From: Moritella sp.
GTDB lineage: Bacteria; Pseudomonadota; Gammaproteobacteria; Enterobacterales; Moritellaceae
Reading direction: 5' to 3'
Assembly: GCF_013215705.1 (NCBI RefSeq)
Contig: NZ_JABSQR010000042.1
Coordinates: 1-38,411, forward strand
Length of the DNA: 38,411 nucleotides
Shown here one piece after another: positions 25,137 through 35,129 of the stretch; position 1 is the first letter of the stretch, and every line of letters starts with the position of its first letter. Under the pieces are notes generated by a model. That model did not search any database and was not told the DNA's origin. It saw only the letters and a list, made by a program, of their open reading frames with translations. A program made the position numbers and the translations under genes.

Positions 25137-26675
25137 ATGGAAATAGTGCGCCCTCAAGTCCAATTAATGGACACAACTCTTCGTGATGGAGAGCAAACCC
25201 AAGGGGTCTCCTTCACCCCCGACGAAAAAGTTAGTATTGCCAAAGCCCTACTCCAATCCCTTAATGTTGACCGAATTGAAGTTGCATCTGCACGCGTTTC
25301 GCTTGGCGAAAAACACGCCGTATCCTCATTAATGCAGTGGGCAGAACAAGAACAAGTTGCTGACCGAATCGAAATACTGGGTTTTGTCGATCATACCAAA
25401 AGCGTAGATTGGATAAGTTCCAGCGGTGCCAAGGTAATCAACTTACTTACCAAAGGCAGTGAAAAACACTGTACCGAGCAGCTCAGAAAAACCCCTTCTC
25501 AACATATTGCCGATGTCAGGGAAACGATTTACTACGCAATAGAACAAGGATTAACGGTAAATATTTACCTTGAAGATTGGTCTAACGGTTACAGTGATAA
25601 CCCTGAATACGTTTATAACATGGTCCGTGAGCTATCGGATTTACCTATCCAACATTACATGCTGCCTGATACGCTTGGGATCATGTCGCCAGACGAAGTT
25701 CACACTAGCCTATCTGACATGATAAGGCGTTTCCCAAAGCTGAAATTTGATTTTCATCCACACAATGATTATGGCTTGGCAACAGCGAATGCGCTTACCG
25801 CTGCAAAAGTGGGCATTAGTGCTATCCATTGCACAGTAAACTGCTTAGGTGAACGCGCAGGTAATGCGTCTCTGGCCGAAGTTGCTGTGGTATTGAAAGA
25901 TAAACTCGGTATCGAATCATCAATCAATGAACAACGCATTCATCAGATTAGCCAAATGATTGAAAACTTCTCAGGTAAGATCACATCGGCAAACGCGCCA
26001 ATCATCGGTGCAGACGTGTTTACACAAACCAGTGGTATCCATGCTGATGGCGATAACAAAGGCGGATTATATCAAACGGTATTAGGTCCTGAACGATTTG
26101 AACGTACACGTACCTACGCACTCGGAAAAATGAGTGGCAAAGCATCGCTTGAGAAGAATTTAGAAGATTTAAACATTGATTTGACTGCGGAACAAAAAAC
26201 CAAGTTACTCCAACGAATTGTGACACTCGGCGATCAGAAAGCCACTATCACACCAGAGGATTTGCCCTTTATTATTGCCGATCTGTTGGAAAGCAAAGAT
26301 TACTCGCACATTGAACTGCTCAACTGTTCGATAACATCAGGGTTAAATGTTGACTCAACGGCAAGTATCCGTGTTCGCATTGGTGATGAAATGTATAAAT
26401 CTGCAGGCTCAGGTAATGGCGGATTTGATGCTTTCAGTATGGCGATACAAGCGATTATGCAAAAGGTTGGCTTTGACTACCCGAGCTTAGAAAACTACCA
26501 AGTGCGTATTCCACCAGGAGGTAAAACCAGTGCATTAACAGAAAGCTTTATCACTTGGCAGCAAGATAATAAAACCTTCCGCACCCGTGGCGTTAGCTCT
26601 AATCAAGTATTTGCAGGTGTACAGGCCACAATGAGGATGTTAAATAAATTGCTACATGAAAAGATAACAGCATAA
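25137..26675 (+). CDS. 2-isopropylmalate/citramalate synthase family, LeuA2-type with regulatory domain
   Basis: 512 residues from ATG 25137 (AGG nine bases before; an in-frame TTG upstream is not needed). The HMGL-like TIM barrel has MDTTLRDGEQTQGVSF, LPDTLGIMSPDEV and the metal motif FDFHPHNDYGLA. The linker has CLGERAGNASLAEV and TSGIHADGDNKGGLY, and a C-terminal LeuA allosteric dimer domain covers about 380-505. Words such as DRIEVASARVS, KVINLLTKGSEKHC and NIYLEDWSNGYSDNP differ from classical E. coli-type LeuA. They match the LeuA-like synthase I associate with Bacteroidetes, where it sits with leuC and leuD. It condenses acetyl-CoA with 2-ketoisovalerate or pyruvate; which one I cannot tell. 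leuB is missing from the cluster. Confidence 0.85.
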   Translation: MEIVRPQVQLMDTTLRDGEQTQGVSFTPDEKVSIAKALLQSLNVDRIEVASARVSLGEKHAVSSLMQWAEQEQVADRIEILGFVDHTKSVDWISSSGAKVINLLTKGSEKHCTEQLRKTPSQHIADVRETIYYAIEQGLTVNIYLEDWSNGYSDNPEYVYNMVRELSDLPIQHYMLPDTLGIMSPDEVHTSLSDMIRRFPKLKFDFHPHNDYGLATANALTAAKVGISAIHCTVNCLGERAGNASLAEVAVVLKDKLGIESSINEQRIHQISQMIENFSGKITSANAPIIGADVFTQTSGIHADGDNKGGLYQTVLGPERFERTRTYALGKMSGKASLEKNLEDLNIDLTAEQKTKLLQRIVTLGDQKATITPEDLPFIIADLLESKDYSHIELLNCSITSGLNVDSTASIRVRIGDEMYKSAGSGNGGFDAFSMAIQAIMQKVGFDYPSLENYQVRIPPGGKTSALTESFITWQQDNKTFRTRGVSSNQVFAGVQATMRMLNKLLHEKITA

Positions 26676-27051
26676 AACCTCATCCATACCGAATATCGCA
26701 ATGCCATGATAAATACAGAGCAATACCACCATTAATAAATATCCATCCTAAATAATATTTATTCACATTTCGATTAGACTATACTTTATTTATATATCGA
26801 AAAATCAATATTTAACAATACAAAGACCCACAAAACAACTCTAATCACTCCGCATTCACTGACACACGCACATTTATCATTAAAATATAATATTGTCACC
26901 ACAATTATAAAAATAAAAAACGCTTATAAAACCGCAATTTAATTGCGCAATTTTAAAATCAAAGTCTAAATTTAAACTAGTAATGAGAAATAGTTCAGAC
27001 TTGTAGATGCTAATGTTTGCGGATGCAAGTAATTTCATTTGGGGGTTACTA
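26676..27051 (+). promoter_or_regulatory. Intergenic region upstream of prkA
   Basis: Very AT-rich. The only structure I see is a 15-bp palindrome, CGCAATTTAATTGCG (26933-26947), followed by a further GCAATT, about 105 bases before prkA. It may be an operator. No gene, no clear leu terminator and no sigma-54 GG/GC element is seen. Confidence 0.35.
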
Positions 27052-28974
27052 ATGGGTATTTTTGAACATTATCAGCAAAGATACGAAGAAAGTCGTGAAG
27101 AAGAGTATACAATTCAAGAATTCTTGAATTTATGTCGTGACGACAAAAGCGTATATGCATCTGCAGCTGAACGATTATTAAACGCAATCGGTGAACCAGA
27201 AATGGTTGATACCGCGACCGATTCTCGCCTAAGCCGATTATTTTCCAACAGAGTTGTGGCGCGCTACCCTGCTTTTGCAGACTTTTACGGCATGGAAGAT
27301 GCTATCGAGCAGATTGTTGCGTATCTAAAACACTCAGCGCAAGGTCTAGAAGAAAAGAAACAGATCTTATATTTACTCGGCCCTGTCGGTGGTGGTAAAT
27401 CATCAATAGCCGAAAAATTAAAAGACTTAATGCAGAATATCCCCATTTACCGCATAAAAGGATCCCCCGTAAACGACCATCCATTTAGCTTATTTGATGT
27501 CAATGAAGATGCCAATATCTTACGTAATGAATACGGTATCCCAACCCGCTGTCTGGGCCATGTGATGTCTCCTTGGGCCGCTAAACGTTTACAAGAGTTT
27601 AGTGGTGATATCAGCAAGTTTAAAGTTGAAAAAGTACACCCATCGATACTTCACCAAATTGCCATTGCTAAAACAGAACCAGGGGATGAAAATAATCAAG
27701 ATATTTCATCGTTAGTCGGTAAAGTTGATATTCGTCAGTTAGAACATTTCTCACAAGATGATCCGGATGCTTACAGCTATTCAGGGGCATTGTGTAAAGC
27801 AAATCAAGGCATTATGGAGTTCGTAGAGATGTTTAAAGCACCGATTAAAGTGCTGCACCCCCTACTTACGGCAACGCAAGAAGGTAACTATAACAGTACT
27901 GAAGGTCTATCAGCGCTGCCTTTCGAAGGCATTATTCTTGCTCACTCTAATGAATCCGAGTGGCAAACATTCCGTAATAACAAAAATAACGAAGCCTTTT
28001 TAGATCGGGTATACATAGTTAAAGTCCCTTACTGTTTACGTATCAGTGAAGAACAGTCTATTTATCGTAAATTACTCGAAAACAGTGCATTACATAACGC
28101 CAAATGTGCGCCTGGGACTCTCGATGCGCTTGCTCAATTCACCGTGCTATCTCGACTGAAAGACCCTGAAAACTCATCAATCTACTCGAAAATGCGCGTT
28201 TACGATGGCGAGACCTTAAAAGATACCGATCCGAAAGCCAAGTCATATCAAGAATACCGGGATTACGCTGGTGTAGACGAAGGTATGTCAGGCCTTTCTA
28301 CCCGTTTTGCTTATAAGATCTTATCTAAAGTATTCAACTTTGATCATGTGGAAGTTGCCGCTAACCCTGTACACCTTTTTTATGTACTCGAACAGCAGAT
28401 TGAGCGCGAACAATTCCCGCAAGATATTGCCGATCGATATTTAGAGTTCTTGAAAGGTTATTTAATCCCGAAATATGTTGAGTTTATCGGCAAAGAAATT
28501 CAAACAGCTTACTTAGAATCTTATTCTGAATATGGCCAAAACATTTTCGACCGCTATGTTATATATGCCGATTTCTGGATCCAAGACCAGGAATATCGAG
28601 ACCCTGAAACAGGCCAATTATTTGATCGCGAAGCATTAAATAATGATCTAGAAAAAATAGAAAAACCAGCGGGCATAAGCAACCCTAAAGATTTCCGTAA
28701 TGAAATCGTTAACTTCGTTTTGCGTGCCAGAGCCAATAACAGCGGTAAAAACCCAGCTTGGGTTAGTTATGAAAAACTCCGTGTTGTAATCGAAAAGAAA
28801 ATGTTCTCCAATACCGAAGAGTTGTTACCTGTTATTTCATTTAACGGTAAGACATCCACAGACGAACAGCAAAAACATGACAACTTTGTTGACCGCATGA
28901 TGGAGAAAGGCTACACAAAAAAACAAGTGAGACTGTTGTCAGAGTGGTATTTACGTGTACGTAAATCATCATAA
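27052..28974 (+). CDS. prkA: PrkA (YeaG) serine protein kinase / AAA+ stress protein
   Basis: 640 residues from ATG 27052 (GGGGG ribosome site), where alignment with E. coli YeaG (MNIFDHYRQRYE) begins; an earlier ATG at 27007 adds 15 unmatched residues. The N-terminal AAA domain has Walker A GPVGGGKSS (about 110-118), and NNKNNEAFLDRVYIVKVPYC is highly conserved. The C-terminal part is kinase-like. In enterobacteria YeaG/YeaH act in nitrogen-starvation and stationary-phase stress, RpoS-dependent; in Bacillus PrkA affects sporulation. It is the first gene of a tight three-gene unit with yeaH (23 bases) and spoVR. Confidence 0.96.
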   Translation: MGIFEHYQQRYEESREEEYTIQEFLNLCRDDKSVYASAAERLLNAIGEPEMVDTATDSRLSRLFSNRVVARYPAFADFYGMEDAIEQIVAYLKHSAQGLEEKKQILYLLGPVGGGKSSIAEKLKDLMQNIPIYRIKGSPVNDHPFSLFDVNEDANILRNEYGIPTRCLGHVMSPWAAKRLQEFSGDISKFKVEKVHPSILHQIAIAKTEPGDENNQDISSLVGKVDIRQLEHFSQDDPDAYSYSGALCKANQGIMEFVEMFKAPIKVLHPLLTATQEGNYNSTEGLSALPFEGIILAHSNESEWQTFRNNKNNEAFLDRVYIVKVPYCLRISEEQSIYRKLLENSALHNAKCAPGTLDALAQFTVLSRLKDPENSSIYSKMRVYDGETLKDTDPKAKSYQEYRDYAGVDEGMSGLSTRFAYKILSKVFNFDHVEVAANPVHLFYVLEQQIEREQFPQDIADRYLEFLKGYLIPKYVEFIGKEIQTAYLESYSEYGQNIFDRYVIYADFWIQDQEYRDPETGQLFDREALNNDLEKIEKPAGISNPKDFRNEIVNFVLRARANNSGKNPAWVSYEKLRVVIEKKMFSNTEELLPVISFNGKTSTDEQQKHDNFVDRMMEKGYTKKQVRLLSEWYLRVRKSS

Positions 28975-28997
28975 CGGTATTCGTTTAAGGGGATGAG

Positions 28998-30266
28998 ATG
29001 GCACACTTTATTGATCGCAGATTAAACGGTAAAAATAAAAGTACCGTTAATCGGCAACGCTTTATGCGTCGCTATAACTCACAAATAAAAAAGGCGGTAT
29101 CTGATGCTGTAAATAATCGCAGTATCCAGGATATTACATCTGGAGAAAGTGTCAGCATTCCAACTCGTGACATCTCCGAGCCTATATTTCATCAAGGTAA
29201 AGGCGGTGAACGTACCATAGTACATCCAGGTAACGACCAGTTTATTACTGGTGATAAAATAAAACGTCCACCTCCCGGAAGCGGTTCTGGCGCCGGAGAT
29301 GGTGAAGCCAGTAACAGCGGTGAAGGTAATGATGATTTTAATTTTCAGATTTCAAAAGACGAATATCTTGATTTGTTATTTGAAGACCTAGAATTGCCTA
29401 ACTTACAAGAAAATCAACTTAACCGAATTGTTGAAATGAAAACCCATCGCGCAGGTTATACCTCAAGTGGTAACCCAGGTAACATCGCGCTGGTGAAATC
29501 ATTGAAAAACTCATTAGCAAGACGCACCGCTTTAACGGGGAGTAAAAAAAGAAAAGTAAAAGCATTGCAACAGCAACTTGATGAATTAACTAATCAGGGG
29601 GAAATTGAAGGCCAGTTTGTTGACGAATTAAAAAATGAAATTGCAGCGCTTAAAGAACGGATCAGTAAAGTGCCGTTCATCGATACATTTGATTTACGCT
29701 ATAACAATTTTGAGCAATATGCGGTACCGAATAGCCAAGCGGTCATGTTTTGTCTCATGGATGTATCAGGTTCTATGGACCAGCCAACCAAAGACATGGC
29801 TAAGCGTTTCTATATCTTACTGTATTTATTTTTAACACGTACTTATAAAACGATTGAGGTGGTTTATATACGCCACCATACACAAGCAAAAGAAGTCGAT
29901 GAACATGAATTCTTTTACTCGCAAGAAACAGGCGGCACGATTGTATCGTCGGCATTAAAGTTGATGGATAAAATTGTCACCGATACGTTTCCAGCTGACG
30001 AATGGAATATTTACGCTGCGCAAGCTTCTGATGGTGATAATTGGGCTGATGATTCTCCTTTATGTCGTAAGATTTTACTTGATAAAATCATGCCGCGAGT
30101 ACGTTATTTCAGTTATATAGAAATAACGAGTCGTGCACATCAAACATTATGGCGAGAATATGAAAAAGTAGCGGAAAAACACTCACAATTTGCCTTACAA
30201 CATATCCGCCAACTCGAAGATATTTACCCTGTGTTCCGTGAGTTATTTAAGAAACAGGTCGCTTAG
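28998..30266 (+). CDS. yeaH: YeaH (UPF0229/DUF444) VWA-like protein
   Basis: 422 residues. The N-terminus [21 protein letters not shown] and the Gly-rich linker ([17 protein letters not shown]) are typical of YeaH. A von Willebrand A-like domain follows with the metal site [15 protein letters not shown] (DxSxS). It lies between prkA and spoVR in one unit, and the three are widely conserved as a set, so it is taken to work with the PrkA kinase in starvation or stationary-phase stress. AGGGGATG precedes the ATG. Confidence 0.95.
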   Translation: MAHFIDRRLNGKNKSTVNRQRFMRRYNSQIKKAVSDAVNNRSIQDITSGESVSIPTRDISEPIFHQGKGGERTIVHPGNDQFITGDKIKRPPPGSGSGAGDGEASNSGEGNDDFNFQISKDEYLDLLFEDLELPNLQENQLNRIVEMKTHRAGYTSSGNPGNIALVKSLKNSLARRTALTGSKKRKVKALQQQLDELTNQGEIEGQFVDELKNEIAALKERISKVPFIDTFDLRYNNFEQYAVPNSQAVMFCLMDVSGSMDQPTKDMAKRFYILLYLFLTRTYKTIEVVYIRHHTQAKEVDEHEFFYSQETGGTIVSSALKLMDKIVTDTFPADEWNIYAAQASDGDNWADDSPLCRKILLDKIMPRVRYFSYIEITSRAHQTLWREYEKVAEKHSQFALQHIRQLEDIYPVFRELFKKQVA

Positions 30267-30275
30267 GGAGTCTAT

Positions 30276-31787
30276 ATGTTAAGAGATAAAGTGAAGCAGC
30301 TCGACGATGGTCCTGATTGGAACTTTCCATTACTTGAAGAATACCATGTCGAAATCAAACGTATTGCTGAATACTATCGACTTGATACTTACCCCAATCA
30401 AATTGAAGTCATCACCACCGAGCAAATGATGGATGCTTATTCTTCTGTAGGGATGCCGATTGGTTATAACCACTGGAGCTTTGGTAAGAAATTTATTCAA
30501 ACAGAGCAGAGCTATAAACGTGGTCAAATGGGGTTAGCCTATGAAATCGTGATTAACTCAAATCCTTGTATCGCCTACCTGATGGAAGAAAATACCATAC
30601 CAATGCAGGCCTTAGTTATCGCGCATGCCTGCTATGGCCATAATTCTTTTTTTAAAAATAATTACCTATTTAAAACATGGACAGATGCTGATTCCATTAT
30701 TGATTACCTGGTATTTTCAAAGAACTATATTGCTGATTGTGAACAAAAATATGGTATTGATGCCGTTGAGAATATCGTCGACTCTTGTCATGCATTAATG
30801 AATTATGGTGTTGATCGATATAAGCGCCCTAGTGAGCCGTCGTTAAGTGAAGAAAAGCGCCGTCAGCAAGAGCGCACTGATTATTTACAAACTCAGGTGA
30901 ACGAATTGTGGCGTACCCTGCCCCAATACAATCAAAAAGAAGAACCTGTTGAGCCTAATTATCCCGCCGAACCACAAGAGAACATTCTTTATTTTGTTGA
31001 AAAAAATGCACCGCTATTACAATCCTGGCAACGAGAAATAATTCGTATTGTCCGTAAAATAAGTCAGTATTTTTATCCACAAAAACAAACTCAAGTAATG
31101 AATGAAGGCTGGGCAACATTTTGGCATTATACAATGACTAACCATATGTATGACGACGGATTAGTATCCGATAAGTTTATGTTAGAAATTTTACATAATC
31201 ATACAAACGTTATCGCACAACCAGCCTACAATAGTCCTCATTATTCAGGTATCAACCCCTATGCTCTTGGTTTTTCTATGTTTATCGATATTCGGCGTAT
31301 ATGTGAGCACCCAACCGAAGAAGACAAGGCTTGGTTCCCTGATATCGCTGGCAGTGATTGGTTAGACACATTACATTTTGCAATGCAAAATTTTAAAGAC
31401 GAGAGCTTTATTAGCCAATACTTATCACCAAAAGTAATGCGTGATATGCATTTATTTTCAATCGAAGATAACGAAAATAGTAAATATATTGAAGTATCGG
31501 CAATTCATAATGAAGAAGGTTATCAACGTCTGCGGAGTAAATTATCTGCTCAGTATAATTTAAGTAATAATGAACCCAACATCCAGATATTCAATGTCGA
31601 TAAGAAGGGTGATCGTTCTTTAACGTTACGCTACGTACCTCATAAGGACATACAACTAGACAATAAATCAGCACAAGAGGTGATGAAGCACCTCCATCGG
31701 TTATGGAGCTTTGATGTTCGCTTAGAACAAGTTCTAGCAAATGGAGAAACAGAGATTATCAGCCAAAGTGCTAGCCAAAAATCATAA
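30276..31787 (+). CDS. ycgB: SpoVR family protein (YcgB)
   Basis: 503 residues of the SpoVR/YcgB family. Hallmarks are PNQIEVITTEQMMDAYSSVGMP, a central ACYGHNSFFKNNYLF, VMNEGWATFWHYTM (a His/Glu-rich core), NPYALGFSMFIDIRR and GSDWLDTLHFAM. Its biochemical role is unknown; Bacillus SpoVR affects spore cortex formation. The start is nine bases after yeaH. In E. coli ycgB adjoins fadR and lies apart from yeaGH; here both arrangements are joined. Confidence 0.95.
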   Translation: MLRDKVKQLDDGPDWNFPLLEEYHVEIKRIAEYYRLDTYPNQIEVITTEQMMDAYSSVGMPIGYNHWSFGKKFIQTEQSYKRGQMGLAYEIVINSNPCIAYLMEENTIPMQALVIAHACYGHNSFFKNNYLFKTWTDADSIIDYLVFSKNYIADCEQKYGIDAVENIVDSCHALMNYGVDRYKRPSEPSLSEEKRRQQERTDYLQTQVNELWRTLPQYNQKEEPVEPNYPAEPQENILYFVEKNAPLLQSWQREIIRIVRKISQYFYPQKQTQVMNEGWATFWHYTMTNHMYDDGLVSDKFMLEILHNHTNVIAQPAYNSPHYSGINPYALGFSMFIDIRRICEHPTEEDKAWFPDIAGSDWLDTLHFAMQNFKDESFISQYLSPKVMRDMHLFSIEDNENSKYIEVSAIHNEEGYQRLRSKLSAQYNLSNNEPNIQIFNVDKKGDRSLTLRYVPHKDIQLDNKSAQEVMKHLHRLWSFDVRLEQVLANGETEIISQSASQKS

Positions 31788-31796
31788 GTTTGGTAT

Positions 31797-31824
31797 AAAA
31801 AAACCAGTCAATGACTGGTTTTTT
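31797..31824. terminator. Bidirectional terminator after ycgB and fadR
   Basis: ACCAGTCA (31803-31810) pairs with TGACTGGT (31812-31819), flanked by an A-run on the left and TTTTTT on the right. It lies 15 bases after the ycgB stop and 27 bases past the fadR stop, serving both convergent genes. Confidence 0.9.
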
Positions 31825-31845
31825 ATGCATCTAATTAGCTAATAA

Positions 31846-32625
31846 TTATTTAATGCGTTGTTCGAAAGCCACGCAAATATCATCCCATGTTTCGTCACGA
31901 TACTGCTGCCAAAGCAGGCCAGAATTCATACCGTAATTACGCACAATATTCAAACAGTCATCAGCTCTATTTTCTACTGCAACCGTTTTTAGTTGTTTGT
32001 AAAAATCTTGAGCCAATAAACGAGCTTCAGAGTAATCGAAATAAATTTTACCAAGAATACGATACATATTATCAAAGCCGTTTAGAATCAAAGCATAGAC
32101 TAAATTACCAGACAAAAAGGCCAATTTATGTAACATGCGGTAATCATATTCAGTGTAGGCATCTTTGTCATCCGCTAATGTTTCAGCTTCAGTTAAAATC
32201 TCGGCAACTCTTTCAGGATCACGTTTGATCGCCGCACGAATAAAAATCACACTAATATTGGTTCGCGCTGACAATAAGTCACTCACTAATTCTGGTAGAC
32301 GTTCAGGATCTAATCGTACTAAATCTTCTAAAATTGAGAGACTTGATGTTTCCCAAAAATTATTCACCTTTGTTGGCTTTCCATGACGAATAGTGAGCCA
32401 ACCATCACGTGCTAAACGTTGTAGTACTTCACGTAGTGTAGTTCGGGTAACACCAATAAGCTCAGAAAGTTCTCTTTCTGCAGGAAGAATTGAACCTGGA
32501 GGAAAGCGATTTTTCCAAATCGATTCGATCAGATATTCTTCGGCAAAGCCAGCTGGACTTTTAGCCTTAATAATACCGTCATTCCGACGCTTTCTATTTG
32601 TTTTTTTACTATCAGTAATATCCAT
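31846..32625 (-). CDS. fadR: Fatty acid metabolism regulator FadR
   Basis: A 259-residue GntR-family regulator. The winged helix (about 20-90) is almost identical to E. coli FadR: AKSPAGFAEEYLIESIW, LPAERELSELIGVTRTTLREVLQRLARDGWLT, HGKPTKVNNFWET. The C-terminal acyl-CoA-binding domain has LLSARTNISVIFIRAA and GNLVYALILNGF. FadR represses beta-oxidation and activates unsaturated fatty acid synthesis; long-chain acyl-CoA releases it from DNA. It has an 18-residue Lys/Arg-rich N-terminal extension over the E. coli protein but lacks the C-terminal insertion of Vibrio FadR. It is divergent from nhaB, with a FadR-like site in its upstream region. Confidence 0.96.
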   Translation of the reverse strand: MDITDSKKTNRKRRNDGIIKAKSPAGFAEEYLIESIWKNRFPPGSILPAERELSELIGVTRTTLREVLQRLARDGWLTIRHGKPTKVNNFWETSSLSILEDLVRLDPERLPELVSDLLSARTNISVIFIRAAIKRDPERVAEILTEAETLADDKDAYTEYDYRMLHKLAFLSGNLVYALILNGFDNMYRILGKIYFDYSEARLLAQDFYKQLKTVAVENRADDCLNIVRNYGMNSGLLWQQYRDETWDDICVAFEQRIK

Positions 32626-32682
32626 TTAACTTCTCATTTGGAAATATAACAGGTTGTATCATCTTGAATCTTAGCATCCAGA

Positions 32683-32699
32683 TGCACATCCGACCAGAT
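32683..32699 (-). promoter_or_regulatory. FadR-like operator between fadR and nhaB
   Basis: TGCACATCCGACCAGAT; read on the minus strand it is ATCTGGTCGGATGTGCA, which matches the FadR consensus (AGCTGGTCCGAYNTGTT) at 13 of 17 positions, including CTGGTC and GA. It is 58 bases before the fadR start. Autoregulation, possibly also acting on nhaB, is inferred. Confidence 0.55.
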
Positions 32700-32869
32700 T
32701 TAAATTAGTTCCTATCATTAGAATAAATTTCTTCCGACATAAATATTAAAATAACTTTATTTGCAATAACCATAATCTGTATCAATAAAAAGGATGGCGT
32801 ACGTCACTAAATATGCTTAGAATATCGAAAATTTTATTATTCTTTAAACCTTTTATTGGACAACTTCTC

Positions 32870-34456
32870 ATGGACATAAGCCTTAGTACGGCGGCAAAAT
32901 TAAACTTCTTAGGGAACTCACCTCAGTGGTACAAAATTGCAATCATTGCCTTTCTTATTATAAACCCGATTATCTTTGCCATTGACCCATTTATTGCTGG
33001 TTGGGTATTAGTTGTCGAGTTTATCTTCACCCTAGCAATGGCACTAAAATGTTACCCTCTTCAACCTGGTGGTTTACTTGCTATCGAAGCTGTGGTCATT
33101 GGAATGACATCAGCCGACCAAGTTCAGCATGAAATTGTGAGTAATATCGAAGTATTATTATTATTAATCTTTATGGTTGCTGGTATTTATTTCATGAAGT
33201 CGTTATTACTTTATGTATTTACCAAAATGCTTATTAATATCAAATCAAAAGCATTGCTTGCACTTTCTTTTTCTCTTGTTTCAGCTTTCTTATCTGCATT
33301 TTTAGATGCATTAACAGTGATCGCGGTTGTAATTAGTGTCGCTATCGGTTTTTACAGCATCTATCACAAGGTCGCTTCAGGCCGTGATTTTAAACATGAC
33401 CATGACCATACTGATGATGGGTCTGTCAATGAACTTAAACGTCAAGATCTTGATGACTACCGCGCGTTCCTACGTACTCTTATGATGCATGCTGGTGTGG
33501 GTACTGCACTCGGTGGTGTATGTACTATGGTGGGTGAACCACAAAACCTAATTATTGCAGAACAAGCAGGTTGGCATTTTCTGGAATTTGCACTACGTAT
33601 GGCACCTGTAACAGTTCCTGTGTTCTTTTGTGGTCTGTTGACATGCGTCTTGGTCGAAAAATTCAAAGTATTTGGTTACGGCGCAGAATTACCCGCTTCT
33701 GTACGCGCCATACTTGTCGATTTTGACAAGTATGAAGATGCAAACCGTAGCCAACGTGAACGTGTAAAACTTTACACGCAAGCAGCTATTGGCGTTTGGT
33801 TAATTATTGGTCTTGCATTCCATTTAGCGTCGGTTGGTTTAATTGGCTTATCTGTCATCATTCTAGCAACTGCATTTAATGGTATTACTGAAGAGCACGC
33901 ACTAGGTAAAGCATTCGAAGAGGCGCTGCCCTTCACTGCATTACTTGCTGTGTTCTTCACTATTGTCGCGGTTATTATTGATCAGCAATTATTCATACCG
34001 TTAATTAATGCCGTATTAGCAGCTTCACCACACGATCAACTGCCGTTATTCTATTTGGCCAATGGTATTCTTTCAATGGTAAGTGATAACGTATTCGTTG
34101 GTACCGTTTATATTACTGAAGTTAAAGCGGCATTAGTAAATGGTTCAATTACGCGTGATCAATTTGATTTACTTGCTGTTGCAATTAATACTGGTACCAA
34201 TCTACCATCAGTAGCAACACCCAATGGTCAAGCAGCATTCTTATTCTTATTAACGTCTGCTATAGCACCATTACTACGTTTATCTTATGGCCGCATGGTT
34301 ATCATGGCGCTACCATATACTATCGTAATGACCCTTGTTGGTCTTGGCGCTATCCTGTTCTTATTAGAGCCGATGACAAATATCATGCTTGATATGGGCT
34401 GGATCAGTGCTCATGTTAGTATCGCCATCGACGCGGTAAAATCGACAGGTCACTAG
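32870..34456 (+). CDS. nhaB: Na+/H+ antiporter NhaB
   Basis: 528 residues from ATG 32870, where homology with E. coli NhaB starts (MDIS...[11 protein letters not shown] against MEIS...NFLGQSPDWYK). An ATG at 32813 would add 19 residues without family match. About 12 membrane helices. Conserved blocks are [26 protein letters not shown]-like, [52 protein letters not shown] and [21 protein letters not shown]. It exports Na+ in exchange for protons, matching a marine habitat. As in E. coli it lies between fadR and dsbB. Confidence 0.96.
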   Translation: MDISLSTAAKLNFLGNSPQWYKIAIIAFLIINPIIFAIDPFIAGWVLVVEFIFTLAMALKCYPLQPGGLLAIEAVVIGMTSADQVQHEIVSNIEVLLLLIFMVAGIYFMKSLLLYVFTKMLINIKSKALLALSFSLVSAFLSAFLDALTVIAVVISVAIGFYSIYHKVASGRDFKHDHDHTDDGSVNELKRQDLDDYRAFLRTLMMHAGVGTALGGVCTMVGEPQNLIIAEQAGWHFLEFALRMAPVTVPVFFCGLLTCVLVEKFKVFGYGAELPASVRAILVDFDKYEDANRSQRERVKLYTQAAIGVWLIIGLAFHLASVGLIGLSVIILATAFNGITEEHALGKAFEEALPFTALLAVFFTIVAVIIDQQLFIPLINAVLAASPHDQLPLFYLANGILSMVSDNVFVGTVYITEVKAALVNGSITRDQFDLLAVAINTGTNLPSVATPNGQAAFLFLLTSAIAPLLRLSYGRMVIMALPYTIVMTLVGLGAILFLLEPMTNIMLDMGWISAHVSIAIDAVKSTGH

Positions 34457-34473
34457 ATCATATATTCGCGAAT

Positions 34474-34501
34474 AAAACGCCGCTATTTGCGGCGTTTTTT
34501 T
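34474..34501 (+). terminator. nhaB terminator
   Basis: ACGCCGC (34477-34483) pairs with GCGGCGT (34489-34495) around loop TATTT, with an A-run before and seven T after. A classical intrinsic terminator 20 bases after the stop. Confidence 0.93.
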
Positions 34502-34592
34502 ATGCTTACACACTTTTACACTCTGCGTCTCATATCTAGCGCCACAATATGTTATAAAAGTAGATAGTCATTAAACTCACTTGAGATAATAT

Positions 34593-35117
34593 ATGTACCA
34601 GTTTATTTCTAATCTACCAAAACAACGCCTCCCTTGGGTCTTACTCGCGCTCACAGGCATGGGATTAGAAGCATCAGCCCTCTTCTTCCAATATGTGTTG
34701 GAATTAAGTCCTTGTGTTTTATGCGTTTATGAACGTGTGGCGATAATGGGGATAATCATTGCAGGTTTAGTTGGTGCGATTGCGCCTGCCAACCCAATCA
34801 TGCGTTTTAGTGGTTTTGGATTATGGTTCATCAGTGCAGGTTACAGCTTAAGCCTGGCTATTGAGCATGTCGATATTCAACTAAACCCGTCACCATTTTC
34901 GACGTGTGACTTCTTCCCTAATTTCCCGAGTTGGGCGCCACTGCATGAATGGGCACCTTGGTTGTTTAATCCAACTGGTTTTTGTAATGAAATTAGCTGG
35001 CAGTTTTTATCGTATACAATGCCACAGTGGTTGATTGTTACCTCTTCAATTTACTTAGCTGTTGCAGCTATTGTATTTAGTTGCCATATTATTGGCCTTA
35101 ATAAACCAGCCAAATAA
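34593..35117 (+). CDS. dsbB: Disulfide bond formation protein DsbB
   Basis: 174 residues, four membrane helices. The quinone-reacting pair C41/C44 is in LSPCVLCVYERVA, and the periplasmic pair that reoxidises DsbA is C105 (FSTCDFF) and C131 (GFCNE); E. coli has the same four at 41, 44, 104 and 130. The conserved Arg of the quinone site is in YERVA. GAGAT precedes the ATG. The next gene, DUF1244, begins 12 bases after the stop, so the two are co-transcribed. Confidence 0.96.
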   Translation: MYQFISNLPKQRLPWVLLALTGMGLEASALFFQYVLELSPCVLCVYERVAIMGIIIAGLVGAIAPANPIMRFSGFGLWFISAGYSLSLAIEHVDIQLNPSPFSTCDFFPNFPSWAPLHEWAPWLFNPTGFCNEISWQFLSYTMPQWLIVTSSIYLAVAAIVFSCHIIGLNKPAK

Positions 35118-35129
35118 CAAGGGAAAGTA

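Noticed and set aside
27052-31787. prkA-yeaH-spoVR as a novel kinase system
   Set aside because: It is a widely conserved, already described stress operon; only its neighbourhood is notable.
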